From contig NZ_CP159837.1 in assembly GCF_040564635.1 (NCBI RefSeq), positions 2,111,001-2,175,000 of the forward strand: DNA of 64,000 bases, read 5' to 3'. The notes under the pieces are model-generated. The model was given only the letters and a program-made list of their open reading frames with translations, did not search any database and was not told the DNA's origin. Shown one piece after another: positions 18,847-28,317 of this stretch (its first letter is position 1; every line of letters begins with the position of its first letter). A program made the translations under genes and the position numbers. The stretch is from Planktothricoides raciborskii GIHE-MW2. GTDB lineage: Bacteria > Cyanobacteriota > Cyanobacteriia > Cyanobacteriales > Laspinemataceae.

Positions 18847-19034
18847 GAGGTATTTTCCTTGACAGAGGTTGACTTTCCACAGCAGCGAGTAGCTGAAACC
18901 CTTGTATAGCAAAGAATATAGCGGTTACACAACTCGAAAAACACAAAATACTAAAAAAAACATGAATGTATTGCAAATGTTTTTTAATTCGTGTATAGTA
19001 CATTTACAGATTGAAAAGCACGTTGTCGCCCTAA
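18847..19034 (+). promoter_or_regulatory. Duplicated upstream regulatory module, copy B (cysteine synthase gene)
   Basis: Second copy of the module at 16021-16213, with small substitutions and a few short indels. The promoter boxes and the AACAT...ATGTT inverted repeat are retained, although the left arm is shorter here. The leader from the module to the ATG is only about 55 bases, against about 210 for the rhodanese gene. Confidence 0.75.
18971..18999 (+). promoter_or_regulatory. Sigma-70-type promoter of the cysteine synthase gene
   Basis: TTGCAA at 18971-18976 and TATAGT at 18994-18999 with a 17-base spacer, the same as copy A. Transcription would begin near 19006. Confidence 0.65.
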
Positions 19035-19087
19035 TTTTAGACCTGGCGCAACATCAGTCCCGAAATCCATAATCAGGAGTCTTGAAT

Positions 19088-20065
19088 ATGGTGAAATGGT
19101 TTTTAGACAACAGTCTCGCCATCGGTAGGACTCCCCTAGTCCTTTTAAACCGTGTAGTCGGTGATAGTAGGGCGACTGTTCTGGCTAAAATTGAAGGCCG
19201 TAACCCAGCCTATTCGGTTAAATGCCGCATTGGTGCGTCGATGATTTGGGATGCAGAACGACGAGGCTTATTAGGACCCGGTAAAGAAATAGTTGAACCC
19301 ACCAGTGGTAATACAGGAATTGCCTTAGCTTTTGTGGCTGCGGCTAAAAAAATTCCCATTACCTTAACAATGCCTGAAACGATGAGTTTGGAACGACGGA
19401 AATTGCTGCGGGCTTATGGAGCAAATCTAATTTTAACCGAAGGCTCAAAAGGCATGGTGGGGGCAGTAGAAAAAGCTGAGGAAATTGCCGCTTCTAATCC
19501 CGATCGCTATGTTTTATTGCAACAGTTTCGTAACCCAGCAAATCCCCGGATCCATGAGCAGACCACGGGGCCAGAAATCTGGGAAGAAACCGCAGGAGCG
19601 ATCGATATTCTGGTTTCAGGAGTAGGTACAGGCGGAACAATTACCGGCGTATCCCGATATATTAAACACACTCAAGGTAAGCCCATATTATCCGTAGCAG
19701 TAGAACCCGAAGCCAGCCCAGTTATATCCCAAACCCTTGCCGGAATTCCAGTTAAACCAGGCCCGCATAAAATCCAGGGCATTGGTGCAGGTTTTGTCCC
19801 AGAAGTGCTGGATTTATCAATAATTGATGCCGTAGAAACTGTGACGAATGAAGAAGCAATTCTCTACGCTCAACGGTTAGCTAGAGAAGAAGGAATTTTA
19901 TCAGGTATTTCCTGCGGAGCAGCGACAGCAGTGGCAGCCAGACTTGCTAAAAGACCAGAAAATCAGGACAAAACTATTGTGGTTATTTTGCCTGACTCTG
20001 GTGAACGTTATCTCAGTACCCCCCTGTTCCAAGGAGTATTTAACGAGGAAGGTTTAGCAGTCTGA
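19088..20065 (+). CDS. cysK: Cysteine synthase A (O-acetylserine sulfhydrylase), SrpG-like
   Basis: 325 residues from the ATG at 19088; AGGAG at 19074-19078 is at suitable distance, and the TTG six bases upstream is less likely. The PLP lysine is in [11 protein letters not shown] (K45), the substrate loop is TSGNTGIAL, and the phosphate-binding loop is [10 protein letters not shown]. It converts O-acetylserine and sulfide to cysteine. The genes after it (serine acetyltransferase, SrpI encapsulin, cysteine desulfurase) match the srpG-srpH-srpI sulfur-regulated set described on the Synechococcus plasmid pANL, so this is probably a sulfur-stress isozyme. Confidence 0.93.
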   Translation: MVKWFLDNSLAIGRTPLVLLNRVVGDSRATVLAKIEGRNPAYSVKCRIGASMIWDAERRGLLGPGKEIVEPTSGNTGIALAFVAAAKKIPITLTMPETMSLERRKLLRAYGANLILTEGSKGMVGAVEKAEEIAASNPDRYVLLQQFRNPANPRIHEQTTGPEIWEETAGAIDILVSGVGTGGTITGVSRYIKHTQGKPILSVAVEPEASPVISQTLAGIPVKPGPHKIQGIGAGFVPEVLDLSIIDAVETVTNEEAILYAQRLAREEGILSGISCGAATAVAARLAKRPENQDKTIVVILPDSGERYLSTPLFQGVFNEEGLAV

Positions 20066-20116
20066 TTTGCTTTCAGATATCCCAAGATTTACCCCAGTCG
20101 TCGCTGAGAAGAAACA

Positions 20117-21076
20117 ATGACCAATGATAGCTATATTGCCCTAACTTATAGCCCCATTAGCAAAACCGCATGGGATATTGATCCGGTGATTACAGCCTTA
20201 TCCCAGCCTCGAAAGCAGGCTTTTCAGACTTGTTCACAAGAGCGAAATTACGTTCCTTTGCCATCCCGAAAAATCTTATTTCGGATGGTCGATAAACTCA
20301 GGGCGGCTTTATTTCCCTTCCACTTTGGCAATCCCGATCTCCGAGAAACTTCTATTCGTTATTTTATCGGTCATACTCTCAATGAAGCTTTGCAATTACT
20401 CGAACATCAAATCCACCGCGAGCAGTGGTTAATTGCTTCAGAAAATCAGGTAGAAGAATCTAAAATTCGGGTCAAAGCTAGGTCAATAGTTCAGGCTTTT
20501 GCCGAGCAAATAACAGAAATAAAAACACTGCTAGAAACTGATGTTGTTGCTGCTTATGATGGCGATCCAGCGGCGAAAAATTTAGACGAAGTGCTGTTTT
20601 GCTATCCTGGGATTACGGCAATTACTTATCATAGAATCGCTCATGCTTTGTATCGTCTTGAATCGCCTTTATTAGCGAGAATTATTGCTGAAATAGGTCA
20701 TTCAGAAACGGGAATAGATATTCATCCTGGGGCTACTATTGGCAATAGTTTCTTTATCGATCACGGTACAGGAGTAGTAATTGGTGAAACGACTATAATT
20801 GGCGATCGCGTCAGGATTTATCAAGCCGTTACTTTGGGGGCAAAAAGTTTTCCTCGCGACGAATCTGGCAGTTTAATCAAAGGCAATCCCCGTCATCCAA
20901 TTATCGAAGACGATGTAGTGATTTATTCCGGGGCAACAATTCTCGGTCGAGTCACCATAGGTCAAGGAGCAACCATAGGCGGCAATGTTTGGCTAACCCG
21001 TAGTGTACCAGCCGGAGCGTTTGTCTCCCAAGCTCAATTACGGGAGGAAATTTTTGCGGCAGGGGCAGGCATTTAA
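20117..21076 (+). CDS. srpH: Serine O-acetyltransferase, SrpH-like
   Basis: 319 residues. An alpha-helical N-terminal half (residues 1-180) is longer than in short cyanobacterial CysE enzymes. The left-handed beta-helix follows, with hexapeptide repeats (IDIHPGATIGNSFFIDHGTG, VVIGETTIIGDRVRI) and the catalytic His in IDHGTG. It acetylates serine from acetyl-CoA to make the substrate for the preceding cysteine synthase, 51 bp upstream and surely in the same operon. The two enzymes usually form the cysteine synthase complex through the acetyltransferase C-terminus, which here ends in AGI; a terminal Ile is the residue normally needed. Confidence 0.92.
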   Translation: MTNDSYIALTYSPISKTAWDIDPVITALSQPRKQAFQTCSQERNYVPLPSRKILFRMVDKLRAALFPFHFGNPDLRETSIRYFIGHTLNEALQLLEHQIHREQWLIASENQVEESKIRVKARSIVQAFAEQITEIKTLLETDVVAAYDGDPAAKNLDEVLFCYPGITAITYHRIAHALYRLESPLLARIIAEIGHSETGIDIHPGATIGNSFFIDHGTGVVIGETTIIGDRVRIYQAVTLGAKSFPRDESGSLIKGNPRHPIIEDDVVIYSGATILGRVTIGQGATIGGNVWLTRSVPAGAFVSQAQLREEIFAAGAGI

Positions 21077-21104
21077 CTCCCCTCTCAAGTTACCCGCCAG
21101 ATCA

Positions 21105-21207
21105 TATAGCGGTTATTGTCCCTTCGGAAGTACAGAGGTTTTCTGGATTCCCGCCTGCGCGGGAATGACAGGTTTTTTTGTACTTCATAAGTATGACAAT
21201 TGCTATA
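21105..21207. mobile_element. MITE-like element, inverted copy downstream of srpH
   Basis: The reverse complement of the element at 18564-18661, with ends TATAGCGGTTATTGTC and ATGACAATTGCTATA and a central GGGAATGACAGG segment. Together the two copies bracket cysK-srpH, a layout that could support inversion or joint movement. Confidence 0.75.
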
Positions 21208-21454
21208 TAGCTATAAAGAGGAAATCTATAAAGAGGAAATAAGATATCCCCGCCTATAAACCCTCGTGAAATCACTGCAAAACCCTGCGAAATCTTCAGG
21301 TTTTTATTTAGACCCGAAATAACCAGAAGAAACCTGGTTTCTTTGTTGCTTCCCACAGATGCACTGTGATATCGACAGCAGAAACCCGGTTTCTAGAGAG
21401 TGATTTGAGCGAGAGATTTAACCTCATTCATTTAATCAATCGGAGTTACAATCG
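21208..21454. other. Region upstream of the encapsulin gene
   Basis: It holds an AACCTGGTTTCT half-palindrome near 21330 and one AGAAACCCGGTTTCT copy at 21380-21394, then the srpI leader with a weak ribosome-binding site (CGGAGTTACAATCG). It does not carry the TTGCAA-17-TATAGT promoter module found before cysK and the rhodanese gene. Confidence 0.55.
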
Positions 21455-22378
21455 ATGACTAGCACCAATAACCCTGAACTGCAATTAGCGGTTAATGATG
21501 TCGCAGCGCGTCAGTTGGCTAATGCCACAAAAACAGTTCCTCAATTAGACACAATTAGTCCCCGTTGGTTTGTGCGTCTGCTGCACTGGACTCCTGTTGA
21601 AGCCGGGATCTATCGTCTGAACAAAGTCAAAAATCCTTCTCAAGTCGAAGTGGCTTGCTCAGAACGAGATGAGCGAGAGTTGCCTGAAACCTTTGTGGAT
21701 TATCAAGAACAGCCGCGAGAATATTTTCTCAGCGCTGTTAATACGGTTGTCGATGTTCACACTCGTGTTTCTAACCTTTATAGCAGTCCCCACGATCAGA
21801 TCCATGAACAGTTGCGCTTGACGATTGAAATTTTGAAAGAACGTCAAGAAAATGAACTGATTAATAATGCTGAATACGGGTTGCTCAATAACATTGTTGA
21901 CAGTCAAAAAGTACAGCCCCGAGGTCTAGCCCCTACTCCAGACGATCTTGATGAGTTATTGGTGAAAGTGTGGAAAGAACCCGCCTTTTTCCTGGCTCAT
22001 CCTAAAGCGATCGCTGCCTTTGGTCGGGAAGCTACCCGCCGTGGCGTTCCCCCCGCTACCGTTTCTTTATTTGGTTCTCAATTCATCACCTGGCGCGGAG
22101 TGCCCTTAATTCCTTCCGATAAACTCGCGGTGAATAATGAGGGCAAAACCAATATTTTACTGCTGCGGGTCGGCGAAAGTCGTCAAGGAGTGGTTGGCTT
22201 GTATCAACCGAATTTGCCCGGTCAACAGGGACCCGGACTGTCCGTGCGCTTTATGGGAATTAGCCGCAAAGCGATCGCCTCTTATCTCGTCTCCCTGTAC
22301 TGCTCTTTAGCCGTCCTGACCGACGATGCGGCTGCCGTTCTTCAGAACGTTGATGTCAACCAGTACCACACCTACTAA
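21455..22378 (+). CDS. srpI: Family 2A encapsulin shell protein SrpI
   Basis: 307 residues with an HK97-fold architecture seen in Family 2A encapsulins: N-terminal arm (about 1-70), E-loop region, P-domain (about 100-170) and A-domain (about 215-300, VPLIPSDKLAVNNEGKTNIL, GLYQPNLPGQQGPG). SrpI of Synechococcus elongatus forms a 60-mer nanocompartment loaded with a cysteine desulfurase under sulfur starvation. The stop codon TAA shares its last base with the ATG of the next gene (TAATG), so shell and cargo are translationally coupled. Confidence is high because of the sequence pattern together with the exact cargo neighbour. Confidence 0.92.
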   Translation: MTSTNNPELQLAVNDVAARQLANATKTVPQLDTISPRWFVRLLHWTPVEAGIYRLNKVKNPSQVEVACSERDERELPETFVDYQEQPREYFLSAVNTVVDVHTRVSNLYSSPHDQIHEQLRLTIEILKERQENELINNAEYGLLNNIVDSQKVQPRGLAPTPDDLDELLVKVWKEPAFFLAHPKAIAAFGREATRRGVPPATVSLFGSQFITWRGVPLIPSDKLAVNNEGKTNILLLRVGESRQGVVGLYQPNLPGQQGPGLSVRFMGISRKAIASYLVSLYCSLAVLTDDAAAVLQNVDVNQYHTY

Positions 22379-24255
22379 TGACTACCCCCAATCTTTACCC
22401 GGAAAATTCCCTGACAGAAGGGCCTGCGAAACCCAACCCTAGTCCTTCTGTCGCTAATGTTGGGGGAGATGGCATCAACCCCTTATTTAAAGCGGACACT
22501 TTTGAGCAACTGGCGAATGCTTTTATTCAAGAAGTGAAGCGCAGCGGCATTGATGTGCAATTACCCGACGCCCTAAATATCCCTCAATCGGTTCAGGATA
22601 TTAGTGGTCCGGGCTCCAATATTCATCAACAAAATCTCGATGGGAAATTACCGTCAGTATCCACACCTCACTTACCTGTTGGGGAGCCGCAATTCTATTT
22701 TAGCGATCCCGGTGTTGATCTGCCCCACCCCCCCCATTCCGTAGAGGAAGTACGCGCTGCTGCATCCCATATTCCCAAAAAAATTCCCCAGGCGATCGCG
22801 ACTCCCGCAACTCCTACAGTTCCGAATCTATCCTTAGCATCGGTTCCCACACCATCTATCCCAACTGTCACCCCCAACTTCTATTTTTTAGAACATTTAA
22901 GTCAAGGGGTAGAAAGACAAAAACCGGATCAGAACATCCCTAAAACTGTTGAGGATTATTCCCCACAGAATTACAGGCAAAATTCACCGATTGACCCATT
23001 TTTTGTGCCTCTGGCGGCGGTGACAAAACAGGATATTTTCGATGTCGAAACCATCCGCCGTGATTTTCCCATTTTGCAAGAAAAAGTCAACGGTAAACCC
23101 CTGATCTGGTTTGATAATGCGGCAACGACTCAAAAACCTCAAGCCGTCATCGATCGCCTAGTTCATTATTACTCCCATGAAAACTCCAACATTCACCGCG
23201 CCGCCCATGAATTAGCAGCCCGGTCAACAGATGCCTACGAAGCCTCTAGGGAGACAGTGCGCCATTTTATCAATGCCTCCTCGGTCAACGAAATTATCTT
23301 TGTACGAGGAACCACAGAAGCCATAAACTTGGTGGCGAAAAGTTGGGGAGAACAAAACATCAAAGCTGGGGATGAAATTGTTCTAAGTCATTTAGAACAC
23401 CATGCTAATATTGTGCCTTGGCAACAGTTAGCAACTCGGACCGGAGCCAAGTTGCGTATTGCACCCGTAGACGATCGCGGACAAATTTTGTTGGAAGAGT
23501 ATCAACAACTGCTCAATCCTCGCACAAAATTGGTAGCTTTTTCCCAAGTTTCTAATGCTTTGGGAACCATTACTCCGGCGGCAAAAATGATTGCCCTGGC
23601 TCACCAAGTTGGTGCCAAAGTGTTATTAGATGGCGCTCAGTCCGTCTCTCATATTCCCATTGACGTGCAACAACTCGGTTGCGACTGGTTTGTTTTTTCC
23701 GGTCATAAAATCTTCGGACCCACTGGCATTGGGGTGGTTTATGGTCACGAAGACTTATTAAACGCCAGTCCCCCCTGGCAGAGTGGCGGCAACATGATTG
23801 TTGATGTCACTTTCGAGCGCACTGTTTATCAAAATAGTCCAGCCCGATTTGAAGCTGGGACGGGGAATATTGCTGATGCGGTGGGATTAGCCACAGCCCT
23901 TGATTATGTTCAACAGATTGGTTTACCAAATATTGCCCGTTATGAGCATGAATTGCTCGAATATGCGACCACGGGTTTAAATACTATTCCCGGTCTGCAT
24001 TTAATTGGTACTGCCCCAGAAAAAGCTGCTGTCCTTTCCTTTGTTTTGGATGGGTTCTCGGCGGAAACTGTAGGACAAGCACTCAACCAAGAAGGCATCG
24101 CGGTGCGTGCGGGTCATCATTGCGCCCAACCAATTTTGCGACGGTTTGGTTTAGAGGCAACTGTGCGTCCGTCCTTGGCTTTTTATAATACTAAATCTGA
24201 GGTAGATGCGCTGGTTCATGCTTTGGAACGAATCCGACAAAAACAATTAGGCTAA
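22378..24255 (+). CDS. Encapsulated cysteine desulfurase with long disordered targeting domain
   Basis: 625 residues. Residues 1-215 are rich in Pro, Ser, Thr and Ala and lack a fold; they contain two similar short motifs, PQFYFSD (105-110) and PNFYFLE (167-172), that may serve as shell-binding sites. Residues 220-625 are a SufS-type class V aminotransferase-fold enzyme: FDNAATTQKP, PLP Lys444 in SGHKIFGPTG, and the nucleophilic Cys582 in AGHHCAQP. It would remove sulfur from cysteine as persulfide. In the S. elongatus system the N-terminal domain is needed for loading into SrpI. The gene starts on the last base of srpI. No SufE or SufBCD gene is adjacent. Confidence 0.94.
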   Translation: MTTPNLYPENSLTEGPAKPNPSPSVANVGGDGINPLFKADTFEQLANAFIQEVKRSGIDVQLPDALNIPQSVQDISGPGSNIHQQNLDGKLPSVSTPHLPVGEPQFYFSDPGVDLPHPPHSVEEVRAAASHIPKKIPQAIATPATPTVPNLSLASVPTPSIPTVTPNFYFLEHLSQGVERQKPDQNIPKTVEDYSPQNYRQNSPIDPFFVPLAAVTKQDIFDVETIRRDFPILQEKVNGKPLIWFDNAATTQKPQAVIDRLVHYYSHENSNIHRAAHELAARSTDAYEASRETVRHFINASSVNEIIFVRGTTEAINLVAKSWGEQNIKAGDEIVLSHLEHHANIVPWQQLATRTGAKLRIAPVDDRGQILLEEYQQLLNPRTKLVAFSQVSNALGTITPAAKMIALAHQVGAKVLLDGAQSVSHIPIDVQQLGCDWFVFSGHKIFGPTGIGVVYGHEDLLNASPPWQSGGNMIVDVTFERTVYQNSPARFEAGTGNIADAVGLATALDYVQQIGLPNIARYEHELLEYATTGLNTIPGLHLIGTAPEKAAVLSFVLDGFSAETVGQALNQEGIAVRAGHHCAQPILRRFGLEATVRPSLAFYNTKSEVDALVHALERIRQKQLG

Positions 24256-24493
24256 TTAGCAAAGATCCCAGGTTTCTTCATTAGTCAATTTTTTTGATAG
24301 AAACCTGGTTTCTTTTCTCCGGTTTTTTTGAAGCTGCTTAAATTACATCAAGTCCATGGATTTTTTGATGATCCACACAGCGCTGTCATTCCCGCGAAAG
24401 CGGGAATCCATCTTAACGAGATAGGATTGTTTTTATAACCGATCGCAGGGACTTGATATCAGAAAATAATTTGCTTTAAACAGGGGGATCAAT
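24256..24493. repeat. Repeats between the desulfurase and FAD/NAD(P) genes
   Basis: An inverted pair CAGGTTTCT and AGAAACCTGG (24271-24312) can form a terminator-like stem, and a CATTCCCGCGAAAGCGGGAATCC hairpin core (24387-24409) belongs to the interspersed family seen at 7690, 18605, 21150 and 35665. Transcription of the next gene may therefore be separate from srpI and its cargo gene. Confidence 0.55.
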
Positions 24494-25906
24494 ATGATTT
24501 CAGATGCTTCTCTTACCGTGGCTATTGTCGGCGCGGGATTTAGTGGAACAATGGTGGCTGTCCACTTGTTAAAAAATACTGATAGACCTCTGACAATAAA
24601 GCTAATAGATTCTAACGATATTGGCAAAGGAGTTGCTTATAGTACCACAAGCAATAGCCATTTACTCAATGTTCCGGCAGCAGGAATGAGTGCTTTTCCT
24701 GATGATTCAAGTCATCTACTCCGTTGGCTCAAGTTTAATTATCATACCCTAAAAGATTCGCTGCCAACTCCACCGAATCCGAGTCTTTTTATTCCTCGTC
24801 GAGTTTATGGACTATATATTCAGTCGGTTTTAGAAGAAGCCGAAGCCACCGCCTCAAGTTATGTCAAACTCGAACGGATTATTGATGAAGTTGTCGGGAT
24901 ACAGCCTCAAAATAGGGGAGCAATTGTTTACCTCAAAAATCAAGATAATTTTGCCGCTGATAAAATAGTTTTAGCGATCGGTAATGGGGCAACTCCTCGT
25001 CCTTTTTCTTTAGGTAAGTTTCAGCCTGATGCAACCAATATTTCACTACAACCACCCTATATACGCAATGCTTGGTCAAAGGATGCGTTAACCGGGCTAG
25101 AGGTGGATGATTCTGTATTATTGATTGGTACAGGATTAACAATGGTGGATATGGTGATGTCTCTGCGCGATCGCCATCACCAAAGTAAAATTTATGCCGT
25201 TTCCCGTCATGGTTTATTGCCTTTGTCTCATCAGCCTAGCCAACCCTACCCGACTTTTTTAACTAGAAATACGGCACCCAAAACAATTAGGGGTTTATTA
25301 AAGTGTATTCGTTCTGAGATTAAAACAGCCACAGAAATAGGTTATAATTGGCACTCTGTCATCGATTCGCTTCGTCCGGTGACTCAGGAATTGTGGCAAC
25401 AATTACCAACCGTTGAAAAGCAAAGATTTTTGCGTCATGTCACCCGTTACTGGGATATTCATCGCCATCGATTTTCTTCGGAAATTGGCGAAATTATTGA
25501 AAATTTAATTACGGAAAAAAAACTAATTTTAAAAACTGGAAAAATTTGTGATTGTCGCGAGACAATTAACGGTATATATGTGACTATTTCTCGGCAACAG
25601 CATAAGTCAATCATAGAGGTTAAAAGATTAATTAATTGTACAGGAATACAAGTAGATTATTCAGCCGCAAAACAACCCTTGATTGCTCATTTAAGAAGTC
25701 AAGGATTAATCTGTCCTAATCCTCTGGGGGGACTATATACTTTACCTAATGGGGCTATATTAGATGCCCAAGGTCAAGGTTCTAGTTTACTTTATACCCT
25801 TGGACCTCCCCGGAAAGGAGATTTATGGGAAACTACAGCTATCAGGGAAATACGGCAACAAGCCCAATTATTAGCAACAACTATATTAAATTCTCTACCT
25901 TTATAG
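24494..25906 (+). CDS. FAD/NAD(P)-binding protein (YdhS-type, COG4529-like)
   Basis: 470 residues. The N-terminal dinucleotide fold is clear (VAIVGAGFSGTMVAVHLL, then KLIDSNDIGKGVAYST), followed by the SHLLNVPAAGMSAFPDD segment characteristic of the NAD_binding_9 family. A second GXGXXG-like motif (LLIGTGLTMVDMVMSL) lies near residue 215. An AGGGGGATCAAT site precedes the ATG. The family is uncharacterised; some members oxidise or reduce small sulfur or amino-acid compounds, but no substrate can be read from sequence. Its place directly after the encapsulin and cargo genes makes a link with sulfur redox chemistry reasonable, as inference only. Confidence 0.82.
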   Translation: MISDASLTVAIVGAGFSGTMVAVHLLKNTDRPLTIKLIDSNDIGKGVAYSTTSNSHLLNVPAAGMSAFPDDSSHLLRWLKFNYHTLKDSLPTPPNPSLFIPRRVYGLYIQSVLEEAEATASSYVKLERIIDEVVGIQPQNRGAIVYLKNQDNFAADKIVLAIGNGATPRPFSLGKFQPDATNISLQPPYIRNAWSKDALTGLEVDDSVLLIGTGLTMVDMVMSLRDRHHQSKIYAVSRHGLLPLSHQPSQPYPTFLTRNTAPKTIRGLLKCIRSEIKTATEIGYNWHSVIDSLRPVTQELWQQLPTVEKQRFLRHVTRYWDIHRHRFSSEIGEIIENLITEKKLILKTGKICDCRETINGIYVTISRQQHKSIIEVKRLINCTGIQVDYSAAKQPLIAHLRSQGLICPNPLGGLYTLPNGAILDAQGQGSSLLYTLGPPRKGDLWETTAIREIRQQAQLLATTILNSLPL

Positions 25907-26009
25907 ATGCGGATTGGCGCGAATTTATCTACATCTAATCAGAAAAAAAATACCAGTAAATTAACTTGATTTAATTGCGGCGTTGCACAATTATCGAATC
26001 CGTGGGGTC

Positions 26010-27267
26010 AATTTCCACAGATATCAGCGCTCTTAAACAAGCAGAAATTGCCTTAAAAGAAGCGAAAGAAGCCGCCGAAAGTGCTAACCGGGCAAAAAGT
26101 GAATTTTTGGCCAATATCAGTGACTAAATTCGCACTCCTCTGAATGCTATTCTGGCATTTACGGACTTACTGCCAAGAAAAATAACCGGATCAGAATATC
26201 GCAATTATTTAAACAGTATTACTAGCAGCGGCAAAATGTTGCTGGCGTTAATTAATGATATTCTAGACTTGGTCAAAATTGAAGCAAATCAACTATAAAT
26301 TTAGCCATAATTCTTGGATATCCGCCAATTAATCCAAGAAATTCAGCAGATATTTAAACCCATCGCTGAACAAAAAAACGTTTTTATGTGGAGATTGCCG
26401 AGTCAGTTCCTCTAGGTATTTTATTTGATGAAGTGCGGCTGCGGCAAATTCTGTTTAATGTAGTAGGTAATGGGTTGAAATTTACTGACGGGCGATCGCT
26501 ATGCGAGTAAACGCTAAAAACCTGGTAAATCCGGGTAATTATCTGAATCAAATTACTTTAGAAATCCAGATAGCAGATACGGGAATTGGTATCGCCCTAG
26601 ATCAGCAAGAGCGAATTTTTGAAGCTTTCATTCAAAGTGATGGTCAAAGCACCCGAAAATATGGCGGCACAGGCTTAGGTTTAGCCATTACCAAACCCCT
26701 GACCCATCTATTAGGCGACAGGGCAGCATTCACCTCACCAGTGAATTAGGCAAAGGCAGCACATTTTCTTTCTGTTTTCCCCAAGTCACCGTGTTGAGTA
26801 ATTCACGGGATATCTTGCCAGTTAAAGTAATCAAGCCAGTAATCAAGCCAGTAATCAAGCCAGTAATCAAGCCATAAATTAAGCCAGATTTAGATCGGTT
26901 AGATCCGTTAGATCCGTTTCACAAAGCAAAAGTTTTAGTCCTCGATGATAGCCAGTCTAATCTAAAATCAATTGCCAGATATTTTAGGGACACTAAACAT
27001 TAACTTATTTTGGTCACCAATGGCCAAGAAGCTATTCATCAAGTTAACTTAAACCCTCCGGATCTAATTTTATTAGACCTGTGGATGCCAGACATGAACG
27101 GGCTAGAAGTTGCAGGGGTGATAAGAAATTATCCCGGATGTCAGCATATTCCGATTATTTTTATCACTGAGGATTATACTCAACCAGATGAATTATTAAT
27201 CGACCAAAAAACTTATGGGTTGATTCGCCAACCCGTCAGCATTGAGCAATTAATCCTAAATTTTTAG
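26010..27267 (+). pseudogene. Decayed hybrid histidine kinase
   Basis: A recognisable kinase is broken at several places. [19 protein letters not shown] is the coiled linker; the H-box reads FLANIS-D, stop, IRTPLNAIL (stop near 26126, just where His should be followed by Glu-Ile-Arg). A second stop follows IEANQL near 26297, with frameshifts before the ATPase domain (DTGIGIALDQQERIFEAF, GGTGLGLAITK at 26574-26700). The receiver (VLVLDDSQSN, ILLDLWMPDMNG) carries another stop near 27001. The conserved His itself is lost. No functional product is expected. Confidence 0.88.
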
Positions 27268-27950
27268 ATATTTTGGCAGTCGGATAATTATGCTGAATTT
27301 ATTCCCGAAGCCAGCGACGAAGAAACCGGGTAATCGCCGGTTAATTATGTATTAATTGAATCTTCATATGCTACCGAAAAACCTTGAATGGATGTTTCAG
27401 AATTACTCGAAACTATCAAAAGTATGGGAAATTTTTTTGGCCATAACTCTGCCGTAATCAAAAGAAACGAGATATTAAAGCTAAAGCTTTTGTGTCTAAT
27501 TTATAATATTTAGCCAAAAATAATAAAAAATAAAAAAAATAAATAGCTTAGCCAATAAATTAGCAAAAAAACGCTAAAATTGCCTGAAAATAAATGCATA
27601 AACCTTGCATAAAAATTTAAATATGTTCAAGTTAAATTATTTGAAAAAACTTTTATAAAAATATAAAAATAGTAATTTTAACGCAAAATAATACATTTAA
27701 TTTCTGGTAGTAGGGGCTGTTCGCTTTAACGCCCCTATATAATTGTATTAATTTTAATTTAAATAACGAATATTATATATATTTGCTTCTACTTTAGCAG
27801 TTAATAATATAGCTTTTAAAATATTTTTTGCTCTTTTTTTGCCAAAGCATATCGGCAAAATATCGGTAATTAAAACCATAGAAAAAAAATCAAGATGCAA
27901 CAATACGCGAGTTGAGCAACGTTTTTTAATTTTATCGGTGGCAACATTTT
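27268..27950. other. AT-rich region of decay
   Basis: No frame longer than about 40 codons has plausible composition. One element-like pair, GTAGGGGCTGTTCGC and CGCCCCTATA, lies near 27710-27740. The tract ATTGTATTAATTTTAATTTA (near 27742-27762) is almost repeated near 8979. It is probably eroded coding DNA between two pseudogenes. Confidence 0.5.
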
Positions 27951-28317
27951 AGGCCGGTGTGTCGATTCTGATTTATACCGAAATATCCGACCCGGGCTGG
28001 CAGTTTTTTCGGTTTTATCTGGGGGATGTGGTGGCGGTGATGTTTTTATTTTTTCTGCTGAGGGTTTTTTTGGGGCGGATCAATGGTTCTCCGAGGGACG
28101 ATTGTGGGCGCGATTCCCTCCCCTCGCCTGAGCTTTCGCCCGATCGCACTGTTGATCGAATTCGCCCAATTATTTGGGCTAACTCCGCAAAATCAGCATT
28201 GGATCGCCCAAATTGCCTTGGGGTCGCCCGCTCGAACTCTGGGACTTGGTGGCTTATGTGGTGGGATTAGCTGTGGCTATGGCGATCGAGTGGCAGATAC
28301 TCAAATATCATCCGTAA
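27951..28317 (+). pseudogene. Frameshifted DUF2809-type membrane protein
   Basis: Three frames together make one protein. YTEISDPGWQFFRFYLGDVV followed by AVMFLFFLLRVFLGRI (frame of 27959) is succeeded by IALLIEFAQLFGLTPQNQHW (frame of 28083) and then LELWDLVAYVVGLAVAMAIE up to a stop at 28315-28317. The pattern (LGD, LLIEFxQLFGLTP, LDLVAYxxG) is that of small integral membrane proteins of the DUF2809 family. At least two frameshifts are needed, and the 5' end is also lost. It is therefore not functional. Confidence 0.7.
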
